Part shown: positions 1 through 10,430 of the stretch, in pieces | Position numbering within the stretch: position 1 is the stretch's first letter | Layout: the number at the start of each line of letters is the position of its first letter | Assembly: GCA_029204225.1 (NCBI GenBank) | Contig: CM055093.1 | Location: forward strand, 28,777,777-28,841,776 | Direction: 5' to 3' | DNA length: 64,000 nucleotides | DNA from: Diphasiastrum complanatum | Taxonomy: Eukaryota > Streptophyta > Lycopodiopsida > Lycopodiales > Lycopodiaceae | Notes under the pieces: generated by a model | The model's input: only the letters and a program-made list of their open reading frames with translations | Database searches by the model: none | Told to the model about the DNA's origin: nothing | Position numbers and translations under genes: made by a program

Positions 1-1165
1 CAATCAATTTATGTCTCAACAAACTGCTTGAATTCTTTGAAACAATTCAATGCCTCAGACTTATTCTTGATGAACATTGTTTTGGTAAATCTGGAATAAT
101 CATTGATAAAAGCAATGAAATAAAGTGCACAACCCAAAGAGGGTACGCTCATAGGGTCACACAAATCATTACGTATCAATTCCAAAATGAAATTAGATCT
201 AGTGGCTTGTCTTTTGAGAAATCTTGATCTAGGTTGTTTTCATGGCAAGCATTTTCTCACAGACATTTTGAGTGTCTTTGGAGGCAACATTTAAACTTGT
301 ATCCTTGACCATATAATTATGATGCATGTACAAGATAGCTCTCATATTCAAGTGTCCTAGTTGTTGATGCCCCAGTTGGGCATTAGAATTGCTCACATTC
401 ATTGTAAGTGCATGTTCATGACTCAAGATATATAAATTTCCTTCTCTATTTGTAAAGAGAATTATATTCGAATGTTCGTCTAAGATGGTACATCATTTTA
501 ATCTTGAAACACCATCTGGGAATTGAAGACGAATAGACCCTTGGCCTTCAATCTTGTAAGAACTTGAGTCTCCTAAGAATATGTACTTCGAATTAGAAAT
601 GGTGAGGTCTTCAAATAGGCTCTTGCATGGAGTCATGTTTTGAGAAGCTTTTGAATCGAGATACCATTGGTGAGTATCTCTACTTTACAAGGGTCGTACC
701 ATTAGCAGTGTCGAGTCTTCATGGGAATTTCATGCAGAATTTGAACCTCCATCTTGTTGTTGCATCTTTTTCTTCACTTCATTGTGCTTGAGAATTCAAC
801 AATCTTTGATGTCGTGATTTATTCTCTTGCAGTATTTTCAGAAGAGTTTGATCGTGAATTGATGTTGTTGTGATGGTGATGCTAGTTCGAATAAGATTAC
901 ACAATATTTTTTTTTTGTTCTTCAAATTTTTCTTCTTCTTGGACTTTTGCTTATTCGAATACAAGACAATTGTCTTGTTGTTCGAAGAGGATAAGCTCTT
1001 ACTTCTTCCTGCAAACTTGATATTAGGTTCTAGAAAGACATCTCAAGAGTATTGCTCAAGAGCAATACTAAATTGTTGTAAGAGAGAGGAAGACTGGATA
1101 GAACCATCTGATACTGAAGTTGAGCTCCTTGAGCTCAGAATTTACACTCGGATCCATTTTTGATG
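1..1165 (-). pseudogene. Ty1/copia fragment: gag end, protease, integrase
   Basis: Decayed copia gag-pol read on the minus strand and running off the window start. In coding order it has a basic, Lys-rich gag tail, a zinc knuckle near 790-850 (CKRINHDIKDC, with one flanking Cys disturbed), a protease-like stretch around 560-700 (YLDSKASQNMTP, in place of the usual YLDSGAS.HMT), and the integrase zinc-finger region at 229-426 (QLGHLNMRAILYMH). Integrase core-like sequence continues to base 1 with several stops. The knuckle and protease wording closely match the copia copy at 30.4-32.5 kb, so they belong to one family. No LTR of this copy is in the window. It is non-functional and is called from protein motifs only. 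Confidence 0.75.
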
Positions 1166-1274
1166 TAGAAGTTTCAAGCCATGTTGGCTCCGTTTGATCC
1201 TTTGTTGCTTGATTTGACTATGATGATTCTCCTTCGTTAAAGAGGTGAATGAAATTTGAAGGATTAATTGGCTC

Positions 1275-1911
1275 TAAAGGAGGATGCAAGCTACATACAG
1301 TGGGTTGTTTTTGTAAAGGCACCAAAAGAGTGCATTTGTCCCATAAGTAAATGGAGACTAAAATATCACCCACATATAAGCTCATAGTGGACACAATACC
1401 CTTGTCCCCTAGTAGCAGCCCTTTTGGGGTCAAGTGGAAAAAAGATGGGTGGCTAGGAGGTGGGGATGGGATCTCACGCACGTGCGCACAATGCGCGACA
1501 TCGTCTACTGGACCAGATTGTTGTTGATTTTTGTTGTTGACAAACTCTGACATGGTATCAAAGCCAAGTGGGGGTTCTGTACGAGCAAGTGGGAGGGTCA
1601 TTCACCTTGTGCTCGCTTGAGTGAGGGTGTTGGAGGATGCAAGCTACACACGTGGGCTACTTTCGTAAAGGCACCAAAAGAGTGCATTTGTCCATAACTA
1701 AATGGAAACTAAAGCATCACCCACATATAAGCTCATAGTAGACACAATACTCTTCTCCCCTGGTATCAGCCCTTTTGGGGTCAAGTGAGAAAGAGGCGAG
1801 TGGCTAGGTGGTGGGGATGGGATCCCACACACGGCCCGTAGGTGCGCACAATGCACGACATCGTCTCTAGACCAGATTGTTGTTACTTTTCGTTGTCGAC
1901 AAACTCTGACA
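1275..1911 (+). mobile_element. TRIM element (LTR - 75 bp - LTR)
   Basis: Two ~280-bp direct repeats (1275-1552 and 1628-1911) share most of their sequence. The second starts TGTTGGAGGATGC and both end CTGACA. The 75 bp between them begin exactly with a primer-binding-site-like TGGTATCAAAGCC, complementary to the initiator tRNA-Met 3' end with one change, and end with a purine-rich GAGTGAGGG that abuts the second repeat. The outer flanks read GGCTC and AGCTC, a 4-of-5 match to a 5-bp TSD. LTR, PBS, tiny internal region, polypurine tract, LTR is the structure of a terminal-repeat retrotransposon in miniature. It has no coding capacity. The first LTR's 5' end has drifted (TAAA for TGTT). A plain tandem duplication would not explain the PBS and polypurine tract at the two junctions. 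Confidence 0.8.
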
Positions 1912-1984
1912 AGCTCAGGTTCCGATGTATCATTCATCTCTAGTTGATCTTCAGGCACAACTCTAATGATGCAAGGTCCTACCA

Positions 1985-2450
1985 TTATATAATAACACAA
2001 GATTATCTCCCTTTACCAAGAAGACAACCACGTGTCCTTTAAACTAGCTTAGTCCCAAGATGTCGTCAAAAGCATTCATCTTCAAGACTGTGAACGGTAT
2101 GCAATTTTTTCAGGTCCCCATTGAAATTGGAAAATTGGTTGCCACTCTACAAGTTGTCATTGTGCCTTTGGTATTTTCCACACAAATAGGGGTTGCACTT
2201 TATTCACATTGAATGCCCAATTCATATGCCAAACTTTCTAACAGGTGGTTGTGTGATGCTCCTAGATCTACCATGAAGTGGGTGATCTTACCTTGAATGT
2301 AGCCCTTCAAGTACAACAACTTTGATCTAATTGTAGGAGTCACTATGAGAGCTGCACGTGCGAAAACATTGAAAGTGAACCCACACTTTAAAAAAGTACA
2401 AATATTCGCATGACCTCCGGGAGGGAGAAATGTGAAGCAAGTTTCCAATC
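1985..2450 (-). pseudogene. Ty3/gypsy protease remnant
   Basis: A short minus-strand stretch reads as an aspartic protease of a Ty3/gypsy polyprotein. The open frame at 2200-2448 contains YIQGKITHFMVDLGASHNHL, where the family usually has D-S/T-G-A-S-H-N-F, so the catalytic triplet is DLG rather than DSG or DTG. Downstream on the same strand the translation continues as a protease-to-RT linker (FTVLKMNAFDDILGLS) interrupted by stops. No gag, RT or LTR can be tied to it. It is an orphan, non-functional scrap. Confidence 0.6.
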
Positions 2451-2533
2451 CCTGGAAACAAGAGTCACCAGTACTCTATGAGTACCATTAGCTGGGGTAT
2501 AAGAGTAATTGAAGTTTTTGGAAAAAGACTTGA

Positions 2534-2820
2534 TAAGTTTATCAAGAAGAAAGCCACTCAATTTGGTTTATTGCTAACAAATCACAAGATTGGAGTGGCA
2601 AAGAGTCAAAAGATAGTTAAAGAGTACGAAGCGACGGATGGGTGAGTTAAGCCCTCTAAGGTAAGTTTATCAAGAAGAAAGCCACTCAATTTGGTTTCTT
2701 GCAGACAAATCACAAGATTGGAGTGGCAAAGAGTCAAAAGGTAGTTAAAGAGTACGGAGCGACAGATGGGTGAGTTAAGCCCTCTAACATTCCAAGTTAT
2801 CAAGTCATAGGAAAACAATA
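2534..2820 (-). pseudogene. LINE endonuclease fragment with 128-bp tandem duplication
   Basis: The minus-strand frame at 2606-2818 matches the start of a plant L1-type LINE ORF2 apurinic endonuclease: LITWNVRGLNSP, then CLQETKLS, the two N-terminal catalytic motifs of the exonuclease-endonuclease-phosphatase fold. Everything downstream (rest of the endonuclease, RT) is absent. The sequence 2534-2661 is repeated in tandem at 2662-2789 with a few mismatches, so the QETKLS segment occurs twice, the second time with stops. No poly(A) tail was found. A 5'-retaining LINE scrap is less common than the usual 3'-retaining truncation, so the surrounding DNA has probably been rearranged. Confidence 0.7.
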
Positions 2821-2829
2821 TAAAAAAGC

Positions 2830-3375
2830 GGATTACAGAGAGCCCGCTATAAGTGCAAAATATAAGAGAGAATAAAGACCTTAGATAGGAACTCCTTGAT
2901 GCTCCAAATTTATGGAATCTCCGTTTGAGAATCCTTCCCTTTTGCTCTTGCCAACGCTTTTAGAGAGCTGCATGTGGATAGCCTGCTATAGTGTCTTTGT
3001 CTTTGTCCCATCTCTGAAGGAGGGCTCCAAAAATGAGAAGTGTGAGAAGGATAATCATTGTGCAAACTCTCATACAAGAGTTCATCAAAGTATGATCTCT
3101 TGGTGTCCCTCTTTTGCTTATCTCCCCTAGAGCAGGGCAGGTTTTAGTTTCCCGAGGTTCAGAATCAGACCTAGCGCTTTTAGGTGGGCTAGGATATAAA
3201 AGAATTTTTTTGAAAATTCAGATTTTGGAGTCTTGTAATTTTCGGTTGGAAGCTTTTAAGTTGTTATCATAATTAAATGGGGAGAACATAGAAGATTGTG
3301 ACCTGTATTCTGGGACAGCTTTAATGGAGGCTGTAGAACTGAGGTTGACGTTCTCAAGTATCAAATTAGGAGGTT
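2830..3375. other. No recognisable gene
   Basis: About 550 bp between the LINE scrap and the next copia fragment. Short open frames occur on both strands but none shows a known domain, and no repeat structure is visible. Confidence 0.5.
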
Positions 3376-4280
3376 GTGCATTTTTCAAGCTTCGTCTTAG
3401 TATGTTCCTCTTTTTTGTTGAACGAAGAGATACTCCTATCTTGGCTGGAGAAGCAACCAATACAAGAAACTACCATAGCAGCTCCACCTTCCAGCAATAG
3501 TCTACGACCTATAACTGTTCAAGCAACGGAGTTCGTCCCAACGGCTCCACTTACCGTCGATGGGCCTAGACCCACGATCGTTCAACCGCAAAATACTACG
3601 GTCATAGTCATTCACCAAGGAGAATCGTCTGATCAAGCACCTGCAGTTCAAAAATCTATGAGACAACAACAATAGCCTGACCAATTCATCCCTTGGGCTT
3701 TCATTAGTCATGAAGATCCTGACACTATAGCAGAAGCACCGAAAAGCTGCCATGGATGCTGAGTATCAATCTCTAATGAAGAACAAGACCTGGAGTCTTG
3801 TCAGTCCTCCGACAGGTGTAAAGCCAATTGACTCTAAATGGATCTTTAAGCTGAAGCTTAAGCCAGATGGATCTATATCCAAATGGAAAGCTAGACTGGT
3901 AGTTAAAGGCTTTTAACAAGTATATGGGATAGACTACACTGAGACCTTCAGTCCAGTAGTAAAACATCAGTCTATTCGTACTCTATTGGCTATATCTGCT
4001 ACAGAAGATCTGGATATTCACTAGATGGACGTCCAGACGCATTCCTACACAGTTACATACAAGAAGATGTCTACATCTATCAACCAAAAGGTTACATCCC
4101 TCAAGGCAAGGAGCATCTACTATGCAAATTACACAAGGCATTATACGGCCTGAAGCAAGCTCCAAGGGCCTGGTATGATAGAGTAAATCATTTTTTGTTG
4201 CATAATGACTTTACCTACTGCACCGCAAATTCAAATGTGTATCTAAAACCAAAGGGGCCAAAGTTTCTTGTATTGAAATG
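3376..4280 (+). pseudogene. Ty1/copia fragment: integrase-RT linker and RT N-terminal half
   Basis: Plus-strand copia pol remnant. A Pro/Thr/Gln-rich linker (about 3440-3680) leads into the RT N-terminal domain at 3750-4260 with the expected order: AEYQSLMKNKTWSLV, DSKWIFKLK, KARLVVKGF, ETFSPVVKHQSIRTLL, then after a frameshift near 4038 EDVYIYQPKGY and [15 protein letters not shown]. In-frame stops occur after KGF and LDIH. The reading breaks just before the catalytic YVDD box, at the point where the 85-bp SINE-like insert and then a gypsy LTR begin. The catalytic half was therefore displaced or lost. Non-functional. Confidence 0.8.
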
Positions 4281-4365
4281 CTTCTTGGTTTCCAAGGGAA
4301 GGCTCAAACTTGGGACCAAAGAAACTTTGGATGCCAAGCTAACCAGCTGAGCCAACCCCTTTGGG
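4281..4365 (-). mobile_element. 85-bp tRNA-like SINE insert
   Basis: An 85-bp segment is flanked by perfect 15-bp direct repeats, TCTTGTATTGAAATG, at 4266-4280 and 4366-4380, which are target-site duplications. Read on the minus strand it resembles a tRNA-derived SINE head: an A-box-like TGGCTCAGCTGGTTAG close to the 5' end and a B-box-like GGTCCCAAGTTTGAGCC about 30 bases later. A second, diverged copy lies at 37504-37587. It does not fold as a functional tRNA because the ends do not pair as an acceptor stem, so it is called a SINE or tRNA retropseudogene rather than a tRNA gene. There is no LINE-like body and no long tail. Confidence 0.7.
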
Positions 4366-4380
4366 TCTTGTATTGAAATG

Positions 4381-4747
4381 AAGAGAGAACATGTACAATG
4401 ATTCAAAACTACCACTTATAACAGTGGATTGGAGGGTCTTGGCCTCAATTCCTATTGGCCAATTTCTACCTCCCTAGCTATTCAAATTTGAAAAAGAGTG
4501 GGAACCCATTTAATAATTGGAGAGAACCAATTGAAATTGAATTTTGGTGCTATTTTATTCACTAACTTGACTATTAGGCCCTACAACATTAAAAGTCCCG
4601 CAAAAAGGCCTAGAGTCCTTTTATTAACTTTTACTTAATCAGATAACTATGTGATCATCGAGTTGGACTTACACACGTAGGGTGCCAAATCCCTCTCACT
4701 TATTAACTAGGGTTAGGGTTACCTTGGGATCCAAAAACCCTCCAACA
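4381..4747 (-). repeat. 3' LTR of the minus-strand Tat-like gypsy
   Basis: On the minus strand the repeat starts TGTTGGAGGGTTTTTGG at 4747. It is preceded by a purine-rich GTGGGGATAC that can serve as polypurine tract, at the expected position downstream of the gypsy coding region. Its sequence is homologous over about 300 bp to a repeat on the plus strand at 27986-28560 (shared blocks around TTAATAAGTGAGAGGG, GTTGTAGGGC, TAGTCAAGTTAGTGAATA and TTGGCCAATAGG). The copy here lacks about 200 bp near its start relative to that one. The lower-coordinate end is blurred by the SINE insertion and is placed approximately. Confidence 0.6.
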
Positions 4748-4808
4748 GTATCCCCACAAAAACTGGTGATGGTCTCATGACATCTCACGAGATTATTCAC
4801 TCGGAGCC

Positions 4809-5487
4809 CTAGTGGGCCTCTCTTTGTACCTTGATCAGGTGGTACTGAACTTTCTCCATGAATTCTAGATGTTCCATATTGAAATTGGAGTTGTGCGAAA
4901 GAAAGTACTTATTCACGTAGACAATCCATTTTGCCATTGTCCATGCTGTGAATCTAGAATCCCATGATCCACCTAGCATCGCAGCACGATAGTACAAATG
5001 AGCTATTGAAAATTGATTTGAAATTTTGTCAGAGACTATAGGAATATTTTGATTGAAAGCCGATTTGGGTAGGCAATCATCCCATCTAGTAGAAATAGAC
5101 GCCAACTTGGTCAAATCGTTCGCAAAAAGAGCCAATTGCAGCCGTCTGATTTGGTGAGTTTCTGTACTCATATGCATAGAGCTCTGTTGAAATCTACTGA
5201 GATTGTCCAACTATATTCCTGGTGGATTATGGGCCAATTTGGGATATGGATGTTGATTTGATCCATTGGCACACCCAAAATCTTTCCATTTATTGCGTCG
5301 CAGCATCGGGACATAGTATTCATCTACTCGTAATTGGCGAGGGCTCACAACATAACTCCTTATTGAATCCGAGGCTTTCTCAAGAACTATCATGTGCCAA
5401 TCTGGTTGCTCACCCAATGCGGGTAGCTTATCCAACTCTTTTCCCTTTTTAATCTCTGAAGTCCAAAACTTGATTACCCAGCCACCC
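4809..5487 (-). CDS. Unrecognised ORF downstream of gypsy integrase
   Basis: A minus-strand open frame of about 220 codons starts just after a stop near 5490 and is broken by one TAG near 5211-5213. The two halves (225 and 134 codons as bounded by stops) lie in the same frame as the integrase-coding ORF upstream, from which they are separated by a TAA at 5526 and the stop near 5490. The product is rich in Trp and Arg (IKFWTSEIKKGKE, YYVPMLRRNKWKDF, MLGGSWDSRFTAW). I recognise no domain. Its place between integrase and 3' LTR is where some plant gypsy lineages carry an additional ORF. It could be such an accessory ORF, captured host sequence, or chance. Confidence 0.4.
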
Positions 5488-5525
5488 CTCTAGGACTCAT
5501 GTGGATGTTGTTGTAAAAAATTTTG

Positions 5526-6602
5526 TTAGTTGCCATTCACTGGGGTGTCAAAATGTTTTCCATCCACATGTTCCAAAATAACTGCTCCGTAGGACAATAT
5601 CTCTTTCACTTTGTATGTTCCTTCACCTATAAACTTCAATTTCCCTTTGATCAACTTGGTTTTATACATCAATGCTAGATCTTTGTCCTCCATATCTTTT
5701 TTGTGTAAGCGGCAATCGTGCCATGCCTTGCGACAAGCTTTCTCTGTTGCTAATACATGGACTGCCATAAATATGGTTTCATATAGTTTATGCAAAGCCT
5801 CATTACGCATTTGTAAGGATTTTGAATCATCCAAGCGTTCTGTTGCTGCTATGCATAAGGATGGTACTAAAAATTCAATTGGCATGACTACATCTTGATC
5901 ATAAACCAGTTGAAATGGTGTTTGATTAGTACTAACTTTGTAAGTGGTTCTGAATGCCCATAACATTACATGAAGTTTATGTTCCCAATCAGATCGACTT
6001 GCTTCAACCATTTTTGTCATAATGTTACAGAGAATCTTATTGGAGGATTCAGCTTGTCCATTACCCCTCAGATAATATAGAGTACTAAACCGGTGTATAA
6101 TGAAAAAGTCTTCCAACAAACACTTTATCGTTTCATTAACAAAGTGTGTTCCACGATTCAATAGGACATCCAAATCTGACAATGACGTGCTCATATAGAA
6201 ACTTAGCCAAAGACTTAGCATCTGCAACTCTAACTGCTTTTGCTTCAACCCACTTGGTCATATAATCCATTGCTACGATGATATATCGGGCTTGAGATCC
6301 TCTTGTCGTAGGATGAATAGGACCAACATAGTCAAGTCCCCATTTCTTGAATGGTGCTCGCGATAGAACCAGATGCAAAGGTTCATAATTATGCTTCGTA
6401 GGACGCCATGCTTACATACATCGCATGACTGAATATAGTTTTTGATATCCTTATGAAGTGTCGGCCACCAACACCCTGATTGTAAAAGTTTTCGAACAGT
6501 GATATTTGTTGAAAAATATCCACCTCTCATCCCATCATGTGAGAATATGATTAGATCAGGTACTTTTTGAGGCAACACACATCTTCTCGAAATATCATCC
6601 AT
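5526..6602 (-). pseudogene. Ty3/gypsy integrase (Tat-like)
   Basis: Minus-strand integrase in two overlapping frames, 6602-6273 and 6378-5526, so at least one frameshift is present. The zinc-binding domain is HDGMRGGYFSTN followed by QSCDVCKH (HHCC type). The catalytic core follows: WGLDYVGPI supplies the first Asp and the second acidic region lies near LLNRGTHFVN, where the usual DNGTQF/DRGTHF has become NRGTHF, so the second catalytic Asp looks replaced. The third, NGQAESSNK, retains its Glu. The C-terminal part runs through TTYKVSTNQTPFQLVYD to LEHVDGKHFDTPVNGN and a TAA stop. This wording is that of plant Tat-lineage gypsy integrases without a chromodomain. The copy is inactive. Confidence 0.8.
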
Positions 6603-6689
6603 TCTATGTCGATAAAATTGGCCCGTAATAAAATTGATAAAGTTGTGCCTTAAGAATCAATTGTTTCTTTTGTGTTTTTGTCAAGGAGT

Positions 6690-7267
6690 CGTTAGGTTAG
6701 CCTAACATCAGATATTCAACAATATTTGATGCCCACTCAGGTACTGCTTTAACATAAAACAATGCAACATCTGGTAATTCATCATCTACTTCATTGTTAA
6801 CTGGTGCTGATTTTATTCTTGAAACATGGTCGGCAAGATAATGTTGTTTACTTTTTCACACCACGACTCGAAAATCAAATTCGGTCAAGAGTAGTAGTCA
6901 TCTTGCAATATGTCTCGTGTTGCACGTCTTGTTCACCAAATAAAGTAACGGCTGCTGGATCAATATAAAATGTGAAATGTGTCGCCATTAGATAATGTCA
7001 AAAATTTTTAACGAAAAAACCCATGGCCAACGCTTCTCGTTCTGTTGTCGAGTAATTCTTCTCAGAATCTGTAAGTTGTCGACTTGCAAATCCGATATAA
7101 TAGTCTTTCTTGTATTTACCTGGTTGTATTAAAACTGATTTATTAGCATATTGTGATGCATCAATATGAACATAAAGTTGCGAGTAACGGATGTGCGAGT
7201 TTTGAGAAAAAATTTTGTTTCCAAATAATTCTATGTCGGAGAGAACAATTCTTTGTAATTTGGCCAA
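6690..7267 (-). pseudogene. Ty3/gypsy RNase H fragment
   Basis: The minus-strand frame at 6998-7267 begins inside the RT-RNase H region and shows YVHIDASQYANKSVLIQ, then FASRQLTDSEKNYSTTEREALAM, the RNase H D and E motifs. With frameshifts it continues toward 6700 (FTFYID, then LADHVSRIKS). The N-terminal neighbour that should come next at higher coordinates is the RT with its YxDD box. It is absent, and an AT-rich tandem array starts about 30 bp away. Confidence 0.75.
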
Positions 7268-7296
7268 ACAAAATCAAAGCCAAGTATTTCCTTATG

Positions 7297-8340
7297 GTCG
7301 GGATCCTTGAACAACAAATTTTGAATTTTTGGTATCAAATTTTTTTGGGTTTCGGATAAATTTCAAAATTCTAAGTGAATTTAAAAAAAAAATTGGGAAT
7401 CGAAAAACTTCCAAAAAAATCTGGGTTTAGGATACGGCTTGGGTTATCAAAAATTCTAAGTATCGAAATTTTTTAATATCAAAAATTTTGAATTCTGGAT
7501 ATCGAAAATTCTAGGGTTAGGGTATCAGAAAAAATTTATTATCATAAATTTCGAATTCTGGGTATCGAAAATTTTGGGTATCAAAAAATTCTCCGAGTCG
7601 ATCCCTTGAAATCTTCTAATTTTTTGTATCGATCTAGGTAGCAATTTTTTTTTATTTCGGGTATCAAAAAATTCTGAACTCTAGATATTGAAAAAAATTT
7701 GCTAATTTATAGGAATCGAAAAAATTTCAAAAACAATCTGGGTTTAGGATATCGAAAATTCTCGTAGGCTATCAAAAATTTCTTGTTATCGAAAATTTCG
7801 AATTTTGGGTATCGAAAATTTTGGGCTTAGGATATCGAAAATTCTGGGTATCGAAAAATTCTATAAGTCAATCCCGTATTGAAAACTTCTGATTTTTTGT
7901 ATTGAAAATCTCATATCTAGGTATCAAAAAAAATTTATTTCAGATATCGAAAATTTTCGAACTCTGGATATTGAAAAAAATTTGAAAATTTCTGAAAATC
8001 GAAAAAGTTTCAAAAAACTCTAAGTTTAGGGTATCAAAAATTGCGGGCTTAGGTATTCAAAATTCTGGATATCGAAAAATTTCGAATTCTGGGTATCGAA
8101 AATTTTGAGTGTCGAAAAATGCAAGTCGATTTTGTATTAAAAACTTATGATTTTTTGTATAAAAAAATTCAGATCTAGGTATCAAAAAAATTTGATTTTG
8201 AGTATCGGAAAATTCCGAACTCTGGATATTGAAAAATTTTCAAAAAATTCTGGGTATCAACATATTGTCAAAAAAATTTGATTATAAAAAAACTTAGAAA
8301 ACTCTGGGTATCGAAAATTTTGAAAGCTCTGACAAGTCAT
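7297..8340. repeat. AT-rich nested tandem array (~270-bp units)
   Basis: About 1.04 kb of AT-rich DNA is built from a short degenerate motif, roughly GGTATCGAAAATTC, repeated dozens of times with substitutions. The motifs are organised into higher-order units. The recognisable unit start (GGTCGGGATCC / AGTCGATCCC / AGTCAATCCC / AGTCGATTTTG, followed by TTTTTTGTAT) recurs at about 7297, 7596, 7866 and 8124, giving unit lengths near 299, 270 and 258 bp and a partial fourth. It has no coding capacity. The array sits where the RT domain of the surrounding minus-strand gypsy should be. Confidence 0.85.
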
Positions 8341-8454
8341 TCATGTTTAAATTTCTTACATATTTCTTTTGCATACAATGTCATTGTAGGTTGATATCTT
8401 GCAGTTGCTAGGGTCTTGTACCCAAACTGGCTTGCATACTAGGGCCTTGTCAAG

Positions 8455-10430
8455 TCAGATATCCATCTTTGTTAATAATGGATCAATAATCGAGATATTG
8501 CTCAAATGTATTTCGTTTGAAATGCTCTGGCATACCATCTTATACTTTATCTGATTGTTCTTCCTCAAAAGGATTGACCTTGGCTCTTTGTTTAGGTTTC
8601 TTGGCAAGAATCGATCATGGAGGTGATGACTTTCTAGAAGACGTTGTCTTTTTCGAAGGTGATGACTTGATGGTGATTTCTTGTGAGAACTTTGACTCGA
8701 AGAGTCTTCCTTGACCTTTCCTTTTTCTTTATCCAATAAAGGTAGTACATTTTTATCATCAACTTCTAGTGATAATTTTTCCATTTCAAGACCATATTGT
8801 ATTGTTGCTTAGCTTGTTTCTTTGCCATTGGTCATGTGATCTTTCCTTCCTTCAATATAACTACTTTAGATGGTTTTATTGTCGGTTCTTCAAGAATATC
8901 TCGAACTCCAAACCTCGTAGGATTCATGTGATTTAAAATTTGCTCATCTTGAAGTTGTGCATTTTCATCGTAAGACAATGCATGGCTGACATGAATGAGG
9001 TCATCATCAATAGGACCTGGAATTGGATCGGTTGATATCCAAGCTACGTTCATCATATTTATTGGAAAAGTGATTGGCGTATCCAAAGTTCGATCAGGTA
9101 AAGGAATCTTGCTCAATTTGGATTGATTATCTCGTTGACACATATAGCTTGTTGTACAATCTACTGTTGCAAGAGTTTGGTTCCAATTGAAAGTATTCGT
9201 TTGAGAGTCATAATGAATTTCCAACGTTTTTACTTGTCAATCACATGTATGATCCATTGTTGATGAATCATCATCCTCTTTTTATACCATTGGCTTGATA
9301 GTCCAAGTGATTGGATCAACTTTGACTACACGCTCACGATTCTCAAAAGTGATTTTTCTGGTGCCCCAGTTATGAATTACTTGCGCAAATCGTAACCATG
9401 AACATCCCATAAGACACGATAAATGTTCGGTGCATCAGGTAAGTCCATAACTACAAAGTAATGACAAACTGAACTCCAACAATCTTGACAGGTATATCTT
9501 CTACCATTCCCTTAGGACGGCGGACTACAGTTTGATCAGCTAGTTTAGTGACAAAAGTTGCAGGCTTTTTCTTTGTTGAAATCAGATTAACTCCTGAACC
9601 TCCATCTATCACGCATGTTTCTTTACCAAACTATCTATGTAATATTGGCAAGGTGATGTTTCGTTGCTCACTTTCCTAGGCAACTCCTACATTGAATACT
9701 TCATTTGATTCTTCAAACCCAACACAAAAGAGTGGCTCATGCTGGACTGCTGGTTCAATCAAAGTTAACTTTTTCGCTAATACTTCTTTTGCTTTCGGCA
9801 CCAGCTTAAGCAATTCTCCCAATGTAATATCCATCTTGCTAGACAGAAAATTCATGATCATTTCCGTTTGCGACGCTTCAGGTTCTTTCATCTTGAAGGA
9901 TTCTTCATGATGGTGCAACTAAGTATTAACATCTGTTCGTGGATTATGTAAATTCAAAGGTGGCACGGGTAAATAATGGACTCTGAATGTTGCTTTAGCT
10001 GCTTCTAATTCCTCTTCTTCTTGCAATTGTTTAATCCATTATCTCATATTTTGGTATCTCTTCTTTTCTGAGTTGAGATTCATATACACCCCTGATGCAG
10101 TAGGTATATATGTAGTTGGTACAGATTCAGTAGGTACTGGATCAATAAGAACTTCTTTCTGCTTATGAGCTCTGGTAACAACCATCAAAGGTACACTCGG
10201 TTCAATAGGTTGAGTTGTTGCTCTTTGCTTGATTGTAATCATATTTAATGGAGCAGTAATCGGCAGTGGTTTTGGTCTTGCTAGACGGTCCTTGTAACAA
10301 TGTTCATAACTACATTCCCTACAGAATTGTATAAACTTCCCCTTGTTGGGACATTCGGCAACTCTATGGTTCTCTCCACGTGCAAAGCATCCAAGTGGTG
10401 CTCTGGTCCATTGTCTAGTGTTTTGTTGTT
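8455..10430 (-). pseudogene. Ty3/gypsy gag end, protease and linker (Tat-like)
   Basis: Minus-strand remnant in several frames. In coding order: a gag zinc-knuckle region near 10300-10400 (GCFARGENHRVAECPNK, then CRECSYEHCYKD), a linker at 10039-10242, a spacer with LGELLKLVPKAKEV at 9676-9918, an aspartic protease at about 9480-9620 (VIDGGSGVNLIS, active-site triplet DGG), and a protease-to-RT linker including the open frames 8832-9224 and 8455-8784. The knuckle wording closely matches the plus-strand gypsy at 23.9 kb (GENHRIVECPNK). RT is missing downstream. The gag N terminus and 5' LTR were not found, so the element is truncated near 10430. Confidence 0.7.

Noticed and set aside
1275-1911. 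Simple tandem duplication of non-coding DNA
   Set aside because: The inter-repeat 75 bp start with a PBS-like word and end with a purine tract, and the outer flanks nearly match, which fits a TRIM better.
4281-4365. A functional tRNA gene
   Set aside because: A-box-like and B-box-like words exist but no acceptor stem pairs, and TSDs flank the segment. It is a retroposon.
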